Assembly (NCBI GenBank): GCA_036346395.1
Contig: CM070599.1
Coordinates: forward strand, 14,251,232-14,315,231
Reading direction: 5' to 3'
Origin: Hsuehochloa calcarea
Taxonomy: Eukaryota; Streptophyta; Magnoliopsida; Poales; Poaceae
DNA: 64,000 bases
The position numbers were made by a program, and so were the translations under genes. The notes under the pieces are model-generated. The model was given only the letters and a program-made list of their open reading frames with translations. It did no database searches and was not told the origin of the DNA. Shown here one piece after another: positions 52,801 to 63,999 of the stretch. The number at the start of each line of letters is the position of its first letter. The stretch's first letter is position 1.

Positions 52801-54208
52801 TCCCAACCACTTTGACCTTTTTGTTCTTGGTCACTATGCAATAAATATGGTTACCCTCCTCCTTGTGCTCCTCTATTGCTTTGACTCCGTCCTCCCTCTT
52901 AGTTCCAAAGACTTTAAGCTTGTCGAACCTGAGAATGCACAAAGTATTGCTTTTATGTACTGTCCAATTCTCACAGAAAACACAAAGATTAAGAAACAAT
53001 TGCACCTGTTGTTTGAGAAGTGTAACTCTTGCTTCATAAACAGACTCATAAGTAGTCAGGATATCCTCATCATGTGTTGTGTGAAAAAGGAATTGTATTG
53101 TTGTTGTTGGGTGTGCGGTGGTGGAGTTCCGGGTAGGTTCTCCACCTCGAGGGGCATCGTAGTTGTCCAAGGCTTTACCCGTGAGGGGTAGTTGACCGAG
53201 GCTTTACGATGACTCCAACACAACATATGGGTTTCTATCCATACGGGCGACTCGTAGTTAATACATAATATTGGAAATGTCTCGTAGGACTTAGCTGTGC
53301 CGGCATACCAAAGGAAGTGTGCTAAATCATGTGGCAAAAAGGCGGTCTGGCGTGTGGGTACATTGGTACACCCCTGCATGGTTAAATCTATCTGAATAGT
53401 CTCGTCCTAGGTTATGGACAAGCTTGGTTATTTCCTGCAAGAATTAGACTACAACCTTTAATTAAAACTTGACATGGGTGGTATGAATGGGTAATTCATG
53501 CTATGGTTGTGGTGACTATTGGGTTAGTCACTTCCAGGATATTGTTGTCATCTATTTATTGTTAATATGTTGTTATTTGCTGTTATTTAAACAAATAAAA
53601 AATAGATTTGTTAAATTGCTTTCAATCTATTATAATATTGCAAATGAAATATTGCTTTATGCGTCAAATGAACCCTATAACCTTCTCCTTTGATTCAGTT
53701 TGCATGTAGCTATGTATAGGTTTGTTATTCGTAAGTCTTGTGGAGTACATTCGTGTACTCACTGTTTGCTTTTATTTACTAATCTGGACAACAGGTATTG
53801 AGATCGAATCGGGTAAGGAATTTTGCGCAGGAACGTCGTTTTGCTATGGTTTCAACCCAATCGGTTGCCCTGCGGGTTATGGAAAGACATTGGGACTTTA
53901 TTAATGGTTAATTTATGATTTTATTTCAGTTTATTTATTGTTTTCCGCTGCGTATTTGATATTTATCTTGTTATTTGGCCGGTCAGCCATTTTGTATGAA
54001 ACTGAACCTTGTATGTTCATATGTTGTAAACTACAATGTTTTTGGTGGCGTAATAACTTGTGTATGGATGGATATTGATGTTTGTGAGGGTGTATATGTA
54101 CCGCTCCTGGGAGGTACATAATGCACCGAGGCGCAGAATATTTGGTTCGTGATGTTAGAGTCAAGTGGATGGCTAAGCATTACAAGCTAAATACTCTGGG
54201 GTCTCACA
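46890..54208 (+). mobile_element. Solo gypsy LTR R, about 4.8 kb without its insertion
   Basis: TGTAACAGCCTAAAATT to GGGGTCTCACA, flanked by TAATT at 46885-46889 and 54209-54213. The inner 50597-53072 plus one duplication is a later insertion. Composition is typical of long grass gypsy LTRs: AT-rich start, a GC-rich CCTCC leader zone (47430-48670), and a late part with TTGACCGAGGCTTTACGA and TACTCACTGTTTGC blocks. No primer-binding site, polypurine tract or domain lies next to either end, so it is a solo LTR. The Pro/Ser/Arg-rich ORFs at 47513-48669 are compositional. Confidence 0.8.
50597..53072 (-). mobile_element. Non-autonomous LTR element inside solo LTR R
   Basis: Flanked by TGTGT at 50592-50596 and 53073-53077. 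On the minus strand the 5' LTR is 53072-51952 (starts TGATGAGGATATCC, ends CCCCGTATCA). It is followed by TATGGTATCAAATTCTAGG, a primer-binding site like those of other LTR elements. The 3' LTR ends at 50597 and matches the 5' LTR over its last 600 bases (51200-50597 against 52553-51952). The remaining 5' half of the LTR is not repeated there. The internal part is short (about 51200-51950) and non-coding. A minus-strand ORF (52511-53170) lies mostly in the LTR and continues into R, so it is not a real gene. Confidence 0.7.
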
Positions 54209-54213
54209 TAATT

Positions 54214-54410
54214 CCCAAGTGTCCTTAGTTGACATACACTCGGAGAAAATTATGAATCCCGAGTGTCCTTGGTTGACATTCACTCGGGCCAATTTTCGGG
54301 ACCCATCGGGAAAGGATCACCACATGGCTAGATTTCCGAGTGTTTACACACGCCAATTTTCGGACGATCGGGATAGGAATGTTCCTGAGTGAAAATTTGT
54401 TGTGATGTAG
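54214..54410. mobile_element. CACTA-like terminal region
   Basis: Multiple subterminal motifs of the type (C)CCGAGTGT, ACTCGG and CCAATTTTCGG in both orientations. They lead to an end reading, on the minus strand, CTACATCACAACAAATTTTCA, which resembles a damaged CACTACAACAAAA terminus. The other end of the element is not identified. Confidence 0.4.
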
Positions 54411-55447
54411 CAAGGGTTGCCATTTGGTCGGGTTGAACCAAAAATAATTTATACTCGGGCGAGTGATCTTGTAGTAAAGTGATGATTTTGGGATGTGGTT
54501 GCCTCGCCTAAGTAGCCTCTAAGGACTTAACTTTGTGCGTCATTGATCTGGGCCATACCGTGCAACCGTAAGTCCATTTATAGGATGAACCTGGACAACT
54601 AATTAGCAATGTTTTTATTTGGTTCTGTTTGAGTTGAAGAATTGGCGCAAGAGGAGTTCCAGAATGGAGAAACCTTAGCGAGTAGAATCGAGTCAAAACG
54701 GAGCTTTGTAAAGGCCTTGTCACGTGCTCTAGACTACCTATCTAAGGTAGTAAGCGATGGTATCGATCGATGCCAAACAAACTAGAGAAGTCGTGTCTTA
54801 TGGGTGAAGCTATACAAACTCTGCAGAGTGTAAAACTATTAGAATAGCAGTGTCCCTGGTTATGGGCAATGCCTAGTGATTTCACACGAGGGGTAGATTT
54901 TTGTAAAAATATTGGAATGGTTGGGAATCGAATGGGGTGTTCACTAGTTGTTTTACAGAACTTGATTATTGATGTATTAATCTTTTAAACCGTGCTTTCA
55001 ATCTATTTACAGTATTTACTGCCAGTACTGCTTTCTGCAAAATAGCCATAAGCTATCCTTGTTCAAGCCTTGCATGAATACTATTTGTATACATTTCCCT
55101 ACGACTTGCTGAGTACTTTATGTACTCACGGCTATACGCTACTTGTTGATCAGTCCCAGCAGAAGAACCAGGGAACACCGAGTTCTACGAGGAGGAATTC
55201 TTCGAAGACTATGCGAACTAGGATGCGTCCTCTACTCGATTGCCTGTGGGTATGTCGAATGGCCTCCACGAGATATTTTGGTTTCTACTGCCAGTTTATC
55301 TTTTACTATTAAGCCATGTGTGGCAACTTTTGTAATACTTGATGGATATGATAACATCGTTGTTGTAACTGTGTGAGCTAGCTCCTGATCTTGGACTAGT
55401 TCAGAATACATAGAGGGTCTCGGGGTTGCATACCCGGTGTCCCGACA
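54411..55447 (+). repeat. 3' part of the 5' LTR of gypsy R2
   Basis: Recognisable late-LTR blocks of RIRE3/RIRE8-type rice gypsy elements: TGTACTCACGGCTAT, GAGTTCTACGAGGAGGA, and TAGAGGGTCTCGGGGTTGCA near the end at CCCGACA (55447). The left part of the LTR is missing, possibly removed by the CACTA-like element. A primer-binding site follows at 55453. Confidence 0.65.
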
Positions 55448-55452
55448 AGAGA

Positions 55453-55465
55453 TGGTATCAGATCC
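55453..55465 (+). other. Primer-binding site of gypsy R2
   Basis: TGGTATCAGATCC, five bases after the LTR end; a one-base variant of the initiator-Met tRNA complement. Confidence 0.75.
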
Positions 55466-56047
55466 ATATCAACTGTAGGACGTAACCATAGTTAGCTTAG
55501 TCGTTTTAGTCAAAAGTTTTAAAACTTTACTTTAAAGATCAAAGCAACCAATTGATGCATAGATATTCTTCTCTCGTCTTATTCTATTCTTTCTCATCTT
55601 ATTCTATTCTTTTCTCATCTTATTCTCTTATCCTCTCATATCGTTCTTGAGTTCTTACATCTTACCTTTTCTGAAACTTGATTTCCAAATTTAAGTTGAC
55701 TTCCTTACCTTTGGAATCTCTATAGAATCGAGCCCTTCTTGATCAAGAGACAGATGGCCTGGAAGTTCAAGAGTTGTCGTTTGTTTCAAGTCAACCATCC
55801 ATATAAGTTAAATTGGTTGTTGCCCTCCCAAGTTTTAGTATCGTATAGTCCGTAATAGGATCTTTTTTTAGTAAGTGTCGCCTTTTTTATTGCTTCTTGA
55901 TAGTTTTTTGGCTATTTGTTCGTTGGGTTAAACCAACTTTCTCCAGTTAGGATGTTTCTGTCTTTCTATCTTGTCTTTCTCGTCTATTGTGCTTCTCCCT
56001 CTTACCTATCATGCTTTCTCCTCCTCGTCTATTAAATTCAGGAATAT
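55466..56047 (+). other. R2 leader
   Basis: AT-rich, with a TCTTATTCTATTCTTT(C)TCA unit repeated about three times at 55575-55640. No coding signal. Confidence 0.4.
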
Positions 56048-57060
56048 TTGTTGCAAATGGTTCGCACTGCAACTCACAAGTCGATGAGCCCACAATTCCA
56101 ATGCACCACCTCCCCTGGCAGCCAGTGCAGATCGAGGTTTGGGTCAGTTCATAGGAACTCAGACACAACTGATGAACACAGTGATGCAAAACATGAACCA
56201 GATAATGAATCGCCAGAACCGGACATCGCCAATTTGCTCGCATGCGTAACAAAATACCAAGCAAATGCCATGCCACACCACCGCCACCACTTTCCAACAA
56301 TCAAGGCTGGCAGAGTTTATGAGGACTCATCCACCTACTTTCTCCACCGTCCGAGCCTTTGGACGTGACGACCGGCTACATCAGTATAGAAAAGAAGCTT
56401 GCCATCGCCGGTGTGACGACCGTGAGAAGGTTATGTATCAAAGACACCAACCGGAAGGAACTACCACATATTGGTGGGATAATTACTGTGCCACCCACGA
56501 GAACCACCAGAGCATCACTTGGGCTGAGTTTTCAGAAGCTTTTCGCTACTCTCATATTCCTAAAGCTAAGGTGGAGATAAAGAAGAACAAGTTTCGTGAG
56601 CTGCAACAAGGAAACATATCAGTGAGGGAATACCTCAACAAGTTTACTCAATTGTCTCGATATGCTCAAGAGGATGTTGCCACAGATGATGCACGTCAAA
56701 CGTGTTTCAAGCAGGGACTCAACCCGAGCTTGAAGGTACAAGTCGTTGGTAACAACTATGCAGATTTTTCAGTACCTAGTAAATAAGGCTATGCTCTTTG
56801 AGGAGTCCCGTCGTGAGCTTGAAGAATCTCGTAAGAGGAAGATGATGCACCATGGTGCCCATCAGAATCAACCGCAGAGAGCCAGAATGAATGTGCAGCA
56901 TTGTGCCCGTAATGCTCCTCCTGTTGCATTCAGGGCCCCTACGACAAAGATCTCACCCAACTACTCGAGTTTTCGCAACTTCAAAGAATAACAACACCAA
57001 AAACCAAAGAACCAAGAAACAATCAATCATGCCGCAGAATCACCGCTTCAATCACAACAA
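56048..57060 (+). pseudogene. Gypsy R2 gag (broken)
   Basis: The main preserved part is 56290-56760. It has F-M-R-T-H-P-P-T-F-S, then R-E-K-V-M-Y, W-W-D-N-Y, T-W-A-E-F-S-E-A-F-R, F-R-E-L-Q-Q-G and V-R-E-Y-L-N-K-F-T-Q-L-S-R-Y-A, the standard order of the gypsy retrotransposon gag domain. The frame shifts between 56340 and 56360 and again near 56770. The zinc-knuckle region at 57040-57080 keeps only a Cys and G-H-Y-P-S-N-C-P, so the knuckle is lost. Confidence 0.85.
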
Positions 57061-58848
57061 TTGGGGCACTACCCCAGCAACTGCCCGCAGAAGCAAGATC
57101 CCACACCTATCATATTCAACTTGGGAGCTACTCCGACCAGAACCTCCATGCCAGGAGCCGAACGTGGAGCACCTCAGACTCCAGTGGCACCAGTCAAGAC
57201 CCCACAGCCTTTTGGGAGAGGTAGTGTGAACCATGTCACAGTGGAGGAAGCCCAGACAGCCCTGGATGTCGTGCTAGGTAAGTTCCTAGTAAATTTAGCA
57301 CCTACTACTATTTTGTTTGATTCTGGAGCTTCGCGTTCGTTTGTTTCTCAGAGTTTTGTTGCAAAGCATCATCTAAAGGTTTTGACTCTTAAAGTTCTCA
57401 GATTAGTTCAATCCCTCGGTTCCGAGTTGAGTACGAACCAAGATTGCCCAAAAGTTAAAGTAACCATAGGAGGGGTAGATTTTCTAGCCAACCTCATAAT
57501 CATCGATCCAAGTCCTTAGATGTGATTTTGGGTATGGATTGGCTTGCTTATCACCAAGTAGTTTTGGATTGTGGTGTAGAAGCATCACTTTGGTCAGTCC
57601 AGTTGGAACCAAAGTAAATTTTGAAGCCTCCACAGAAAAGCATGATGGAGCTCTAGTCTGCAGTGTCAGTGTTGTATCTTTGGAAGATGTGCTAGTGGTC
57701 AGAGATTTTTCTGATGTCTTTCCTGATGATTTACTTGGAATGTCACTAGAGAGGGATCTAGAGTTTGTCATTAATCTAGTTCCGGGAACTGCACCCATTT
57801 TCAAGAGACCCTACCGATTACCTGTCAACGATTTAGTCGAGCTGAAAAAGCAGATCAAGGAGATGCAAGATAAAGGTTTTTTCCGACCAAGTTCTTCACC
57901 TTGGGGAGCCCCAATGATCTTTGTTGCAAAGAAGGATGGTACCTAGCGGATGTGTGTAGATTATCGCTCACTCAATGAAGTCACCATCAAGAACAAGTAC
58001 CCTCTGCCCAAGATCGATGATCTGTTTGATCAGTTGAAAGGAGCTGGAGTATTCTCCAAGATAGGTTTGAGATTAGGTTACCACCAACTAAAGATTCGCC
58101 AAGAGGATATTCCCAAGACAGGTTTCTCAACCCGATATGGACTGTATGAGTTCACAGTCATGTCTTTTGGATTGACCAATGCCCCTACTTACTTTATGAA
58201 CTTGATGAATAAAGTATTCATAGAGTATTTGGATATGTTTGTCATTGTTTTTATTGACGATATTCTAGTTTACTCCAAGAGTGAGGAAGAACATGAAGAG
58301 CACCTCCGCTTGATCCTGAATAAGCTTAGAGATCATCAACTCTATATCAAATTCAGCAAGTGTGAGCTTTGGATGAAGAAAATCACTTTCTTAGGACACG
58401 TCATGTCTACAGAAGGAGTCACCGTCAACCCCAGTAAAGTCAAGGATGTGCTCAACTGGGAGTCACCCAAAACAGTGCCTTAGATCAGAAGTTTCCTCGA
58501 TATGGTAGGATACTACCGCCTAATTATAGAAAGATTTTCCAGAATAGCAAGACCCCTCACTTAGTTGTTGAAGAAGGAAAAAAATTACTTGGATGCGAGA
58601 TTGTGAGCAAAGTTTTGAAGAATTGAATAAGCGTTTGACCACCGCATCAGTGTTGATTTTATCTGGTTTTTGAAAGGATTTTGAGATTTTATGTGATGCG
58701 TCACGACAAGGACTCAGTTGTGTCCTGATGCAAGAAAGGAAGGAAGTAGCATATGCTTCACGTCAGTTGAGGTATCATGAAGCAAATTATCCTACTCATG
58801 ACTTGGAGTTGGCTGCCATAGTGAATGCTTTGAAGATATGACGCCATT
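57061..58848 (+). pseudogene. Gypsy R2 protease, reverse transcriptase and part of RNase H (truncated)
   Basis: Protease active site F-D-S-G-A-S-R-S-F-V near 57320. A stop or shift lies near 57517, then G-M-D-W-L. RT has F-K-R-P-Y-R-L (57800), a stop TAG at 57943 just before R-M-C-V-D-Y-R, then Y-P-L-P-K-I-D-D-L-F-D and F-I-D-D-I-L-V-Y-S at 58250. A stop lies at 58482. RNase H starts I-L-C-D-A-S-R-Q-G-L (58685) and is cut at about 58848 by the family-S LTR. Integrase and 3' LTR are absent. Confidence 0.9.
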
Positions 58849-59722
58849 TGAAGGATAACGCGGCAAGGCTACGGTAGCACAAAATTTTTTTTACCGCGCA
58901 ACCAAGGAACCACCGCAAGTAATAGATCACGAGATTACCGCTAGACACGCCGACTCGTAGCGAAAGTAGAGTCGCTGTAGCGAGTTGATGCAGTCGTAGT
59001 CGTACTCATGACGCGTCTCCTCCTTCGAGTGGTCGTACTCATCGCGCGTCTGCTTCTTCGAGTGATCGTACTCATCGCGTGACTTCTCCTCCGATTCCGG
59101 TGAACGTCACAAGTTGCGGATCGTCCCAGTGTTGATGCTTCGCAACAACACCTTCGAGGTATCCACACGTACGGGGCAGGATCACCACGCGCTGGAGTGC
59201 TAGCATCGATAGCGTGGTTGAGAAGGCGTGGCTATTAGGGTTTCTGGAGTTCTTCCAAAGATCATCCTCTCCTTCACCCCATGCCACCGCCCCTCTTTAT
59301 ATAGGCATTCATGATGGGTCTCGACCTGGAGGCCCATTAGGAACTCGTGGCCTATACGAATTCGAATCACCATCCAAAACAGATCCTTGCCCTTTAAGTA
59401 TGCGACCCCACAGTTCATGTGTAATGGGTTATGACTCAGAAACTCTTTTCCGACCACTAGTCGTCAGCGGTACCTAGCAGCAAATAACGATTCCCAAAGA
59501 CACATAGAATATATCGATCGAACCTTGATGTAATATGATTTATATCAGGTCCTCATCACTTACAACCAGTTCGTATCTCTATACGACCAGGTTGTATTAG
59601 GTCACGACAAGTTCGTAACTCCTTACGACCAGGTTCTTACCATTATGTGATTACATTCGACCAATCCACGACCAGCTCGTATCTCCATACGACTAGTCCG
59701 TAACTGATCGAACTAAGCAACC
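58849..59722 (-). mobile_element. Family-S copia LTR fragment (3' half), minus strand
   Basis: Minus-strand end at 58849 (plus TGAAGGATAACG). It matches the solo LTR at 4979-6692 in its late part: GTCTAGCGGTAATC, a GGTAAAAAAAATTTTG-like end, TATA near 59300 and the TACGACCA motif array at 59560-59710. Short ATGAGTACGA(C/T)CACTCGAAG repeats occur at 59000-59085. The 5' half is missing because copia B inserted at 59723. Bases 58844-58848 (CCATT) would be its left duplication. Confidence 0.75.
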
Positions 59723-59929
59723 TGTAGGACCGGAAAGGCGACTAGGGGGGTGAATAGGCGCTTTCAAAACTTTCTCGCCTAAATCAAAACCAACACGAAC
59801 TTTACTCCTTTAGCTATGAAAGCTAAGAAGTTCAAGAGCACACAACTAAGTCTTGTGTTGGATTTGATAAACCCCTCAAGCACCACGACACAAAAGGAGA
59901 AAAGAACTCAATGTTCTTCATCGGCACGG

Positions 59930-60090
59930 CGGTCGGACCGCTACCACGGCGGCCTGGACCGACGGTCAAGCGTGATCGGCCAAACAACTAACCGGTGGTC
60001 GGACCGGTGGACGGCTGTTCGACCGACAAACCAATGGTCGAATACAGGCGGTCGAACCGCCGTTGAAAGGTTTCGGACCGGTAGAGTCCA
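59930..60090. repeat. GGTCGGACCG-type array near the 3' end of the copia B LTR
   Basis: Variants GGCGGTCGGACCGC, GGTGGTCGGACCGGTGG, GCGGTCGAACCGCC and GTTCGACCG in about 160 bases, many more regular than in the solo LTR. Confidence 0.75.
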
Positions 60091-61134
60091 GTACTGAAAA
60101 ACTCCACCCAAATCCAAAACGAAATTTGATCCAACTTTTGATTCAACCAATAAAACTTGACCAAATTTCTAGCACACCTCCCTAATGAAATTAGAGACCT
60201 ATTTCTAGCGACGATCCGTCAGATCCACTTCAGAATCGATCTCTCGAGATTTTAACAAAGAAGTGCTCAAACCCTAGAAATGAGAAAACTTGATTCAAGA
60301 CTTGCTTGTGGGGTTTGATGATCTAGATGACTCTAGGAGTAATCCCACACATCAAAGCAAGATAAAGTAGGCCAGCGACCAAGCATGAACCTTTGAATCA
60401 AGGAAGCACCAAAACATCCAAAAGAGAGAAGAACACAATGGGAGCAAATGATCTTTCAATTAAGCATCACAAGATTGTTCATTCACAATAGATGCTTACA
60501 AAGCCTCTCCACCAAGGAGGGCAAGAGCTCAACAAAGAGCACACTCCAAACCCTAGATCTCCTCTCCTCTCCTCCAAACCCTAGAAAAGGAAGAAGGGGC
60601 TAAATGAATGCTTGCTTAGGTTTTCCACCTCTCCCTTCCTATTTATACTAGAGAGCTAGGGTTTCCCTTTTGGGTCTCTTACACATGGGACCCACACACA
60701 ATAACTCTTGAAGCAATCGCACCTTCACCACGTGTAGGTTGATCGGCGGTTCTCATCAACGCCAAGCCTCTCTTGTCCGAATCCCATCGAACCTCCCGAG
60801 ACTCGCACCGATATCCGCACCGATCCAACCAAATTGCTTGAACCACCGTTCGATCCATCTTGTCCATTCGCACCATGCTTGAGTCACACATCCTCACCCA
60901 GATCCCCGATCGCTCGGACCTCGGCTCTCAAGCGTAGTCCCGATCCACTCACCGCTGACGTCGTTGACTGCAAGCCACCCGCATGACAATAGACAAACAA
61001 ATCGTTTCCGAACAAGTTCTTCACAACTTGACCCACGTCGCCGCAATGCGATATACAACAATAAAGCATTGAAGTTCATATAAAAACACACTTGAAACCA
61101 ACTCAATGCAACACTTGGCTCACCTCCAGTAGAT

Positions 61135-61460
61135 GCACGGCCCGATCGCCTACGTGGCCGGTCCGACCGATTCATGCTTGATCGGACCGCTCCCACAACG
61201 GCGGTCGGACGGTCCAAATGACTTAGCCAAAATTCAAGCGAGAATTCAAACCTTACGAAATTTCAAACGAATAGAACTTTTGACTGGGAGCTCCAAAAAT
61301 TATGGGACCACATCCAGGAGACTCCCCTCACTTGCCTACACAACCTATTTTTGGCTCAGCTCCAAAAACCCACTTTTTGTTTTAGCGGTCGGACCGGCCA
61401 CCATGGCGGTCGGATCGCTTCCACAGCGCGTCCGACCGCCAAGACAACCGGTCGATCGCC
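61135..61460. repeat. GGTCGGACCG-type arrays in the 5' part of the copia B LTR
   Basis: Two clusters, 61135-61220 and 61383-61460, with GGCGGTCGGACGG, GCGGTCGGACCGGCC and GGCGGTCGGATCGC. Positions correspond to 22870-22955 and 23125-23220 in the solo copy. Confidence 0.75.
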
Positions 61461-61575
61461 AAAGGCCTCGACAACCTTAGAGCAAACCCGAAACGCGAGA
61501 TTTTGCAAACTAACAACGCCATTGCCAATTGACTCATCATCCCGAGATCGTGCACATATCCTCACGATATCCACA

Positions 61576-62968
61576 ATCTCCCCTTGATGAACACATTGGC
61601 AATTTTCAAGAAAATGTGGTTTTCAAAATGAAAAGTAAAAACTCATTGTTTTGCATAAAGGCACAACTTGGTCCATAAGTAACAAAAAGCCTAGGAACCG
61701 ACCAAGCTGGCTTCAGAATAGTATAGGCAAGTGAGATAAGGCAATGAAAGCATCGAAGGATTCAATTTCCAGAAAGTAGCCAAAAATCTCACTTAGGTCC
61801 AAATGAAAGACAATTTTTCTATTTGACCTTTGATCATTGTGAGTAATTTTCAATTGCAAATGAAATCAGGAAAAGGCAATAGAACCACAAGACTTAACTC
61901 ACTATGATCACAAATTTTCAAAAGGTTCAAAATTTTTATTTTATGAAGTTCTTTTATATTAAACCTTGAGTATGAAACCAAAAGCTCCAACATCATTTTC
62001 TTCACAATCTTTCTCCCCCTTTGACAATGAATTCATCAAGATGCATGAAAAAGAAAGAGCATGAAGGAATGACTTTATTTTTGAACTTTAGTGAAAAGGA
62101 GCCATGACCATTATACATGTAGACAGTACAAGTATTATACCAAGCCATATAAAGAGAAGACGCTATATTCAATCATGGCAAAACGTGTACCGCAAAGCTA
62201 AAACCAAGATAGCGAAGAACTGAGATTAACAATTGAAATCATGAAAGGTTGCTCAAAATCATAGATTCACTCAAAGCAACAAAAAATGAGTCAAGCCATG
62301 TCTATAAGTAAAAAGAGACTCAAAACAAGAATTGAGGTATTTTGAGCAATAAGAAAATTCTTTTGAAGCAAAGCTCAAGCACTTAGCCCTTTTTGGCAAT
62401 TTTTCTTTTTCTTTCTCCTTTTTTTTGCGCTGTGCTAGATCTCAAGCCTTGCCGCGACCATCTCAAGCAATAAGCTTAAAAGAATGATCTAGGTCATCCA
62501 AAACTCCCTCTGAGTTCATGCCGAGTGCAATGGCAAGCCGTCTCATGAGAAAGGATTGGTGAGATCAGTTTTTTCGCACAGAAAATCTCATTTTTCAGTT
62601 GCTTGACTTAATAAGATAAAAAGCTCATTTTTCAACTCAGAATAAGTTCAAGACTCAATTCAACCTGTAAGACATGGCGAGAATCATAAGAGGGTCACTA
62701 GAGCAAGACTAGTCACAAGATCCAACAAGACATGATTTGATTCAAATCTCTCACAGATACAAAGCTAGCAAGGCAAAGGCTATGCCAAACATGAAGAGCC
62801 ATAAAAGAAGTCTAGCAGGCTATCACTTGATATGACAAGGTATAGAAGATGAAATTTAGTCATACAAGGATAATAATCAAAGCTCCACTAATTTTATTAT
62901 ACAATGCAAGACAAATGAATTGAAACATGCATTATGATACAATGAATGCAAAAAGAGCAACTTCCCCC
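61576..62968 (-). other. Copia B 3' spacer
   Basis: The polypurine tract (minus AAGGGGAGA; plus 61577-61585) abuts the LTR, and a second CTCCCCCTTTG run lies near 62011. No ORF is supported. 62440-62600 is similar to 25930-26110 of copia A. Confidence 0.6.
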
Positions 62969-63999
62969 TCAAAACAGCCCAATAGTACTAATAACCCCTA
63001 ACTCTCCCCGCAAAGCAGCAAAGCGCGAAGAGTCAAGAGCCTTAGTGAAAATATCTGCAAGCTGTTGCTCAGACTCTACAAAGTGAAGCACAACATCACC
63101 TTTCTCAACATGGTCTCTTAGAAAATGAAATCGAATGTCAATGTGTTTAGTCCTGGAATGTTGCACTGGGTTTTTGGCAATATTAATTGCAGAAGTGTTA
63201 TCACAGAAAAGAGGAACACTTCCCAAAGATAACCCATAGTCCCGCAGCGTGGATAAAATCCAGAGAACTCGAGAGCGACCATCAAGCGCACTACATACTC
63301 GGCCACGGAGATCAGGCAATGTAAGACTGTTTTCTAGAAGACCAAGAAACAAGAGATGTGCCCAAGAAATGACAAGTGCCAGAAGTACTCTTCCTATCAA
63401 CTCTACACCCGGCGAAATCAGCATCAGAAAATGCTCGAATTGAAAGAGCCGAAGAAGAAGAATACCAGAGTCCAAAGTCAAGCGTATCTTGAAGATACCT
63501 GAATATGCGGCGTACTGCTTGACGGTGAGAAGCACGAGGGGAAGCCTGAAAGCGAGCGCACAGACATACGGCGAATTGTATGTCCGGCCTCGACGCTGTA
63601 AGATAGAGGAGGGAGCCAATCATATGCGATACTCCTTCCGATCCATCGACTCTCCATCCTCATCGTGATCCAAAGACGGTGGTTGTTGCAATGGGAGTAG
63701 ACATTGGCCATCGCTTCCCATATTGAAGCGCCAAGAAGGTCCTTTGTATACTTACACCGGTGAACGAAGGTGCCTTCTTTCGCTTGCTTGATTTGAAGAC
63801 CAAGGAAGAATGTCAATTCTCCCATCATGCTCATCTCAAATTCACCGCTCATAGAATCAAAATCTAGACACCAAAGCATGAGAAGAACCACCAAAATAAT
63901 ATCATCCACATATATTTGAACCAACAAGAAATCACCGCCATGCACGAGAGTGAACAAGGTTTTATCAACCATTCCCATTTTGAAATCATTTTCAAGCAA
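62969..63999 (-). pseudogene. Copia B reverse transcriptase end and RNase H (broken)
   Basis: I-Y-V-D-D-I-I near 63910, then S-M-M-G-E-L-T-F-F-L-G-L-Q-I-K-Q. Frameshifts lie near 63720 and 63600. L-T-A-S-R-P-D-I-Q-F-A-V-C-L, F-S-D-A-D-F-A-G-C and S-S-R-K-Q follow in one frame to about 63345. The end C-D-N-T-S-A-I-N-I-A-K-N-P-V-Q-H-S-R-T-K-H-I-D and L-A-D-I-F-T-K-A-L is in another frame and stops at 62969. The S-T-A-E-A-E-Y motif is damaged near 63310. Confidence 0.9.

Larger units (their letters stand above)
59723..61575 (-). repeat. 3' LTR of copia B
   Basis: 1,853 bp, plus-strand limits TGTAGGACCGG and GATATCCACA. Full-length match to the solo LTR at 21452-23314. TATA at 60639-60648 (minus). 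GGTCGGACCG-type arrays at 59930-60090 and at 61135-61220 plus 61383-61460. Confidence 0.9.

Noticed and set aside
52511..53170. 219-codon minus-strand ORF
   Set aside because: It crosses the boundary between the nested element and solo LTR R at 53072, so it cannot be an ancestral gene.
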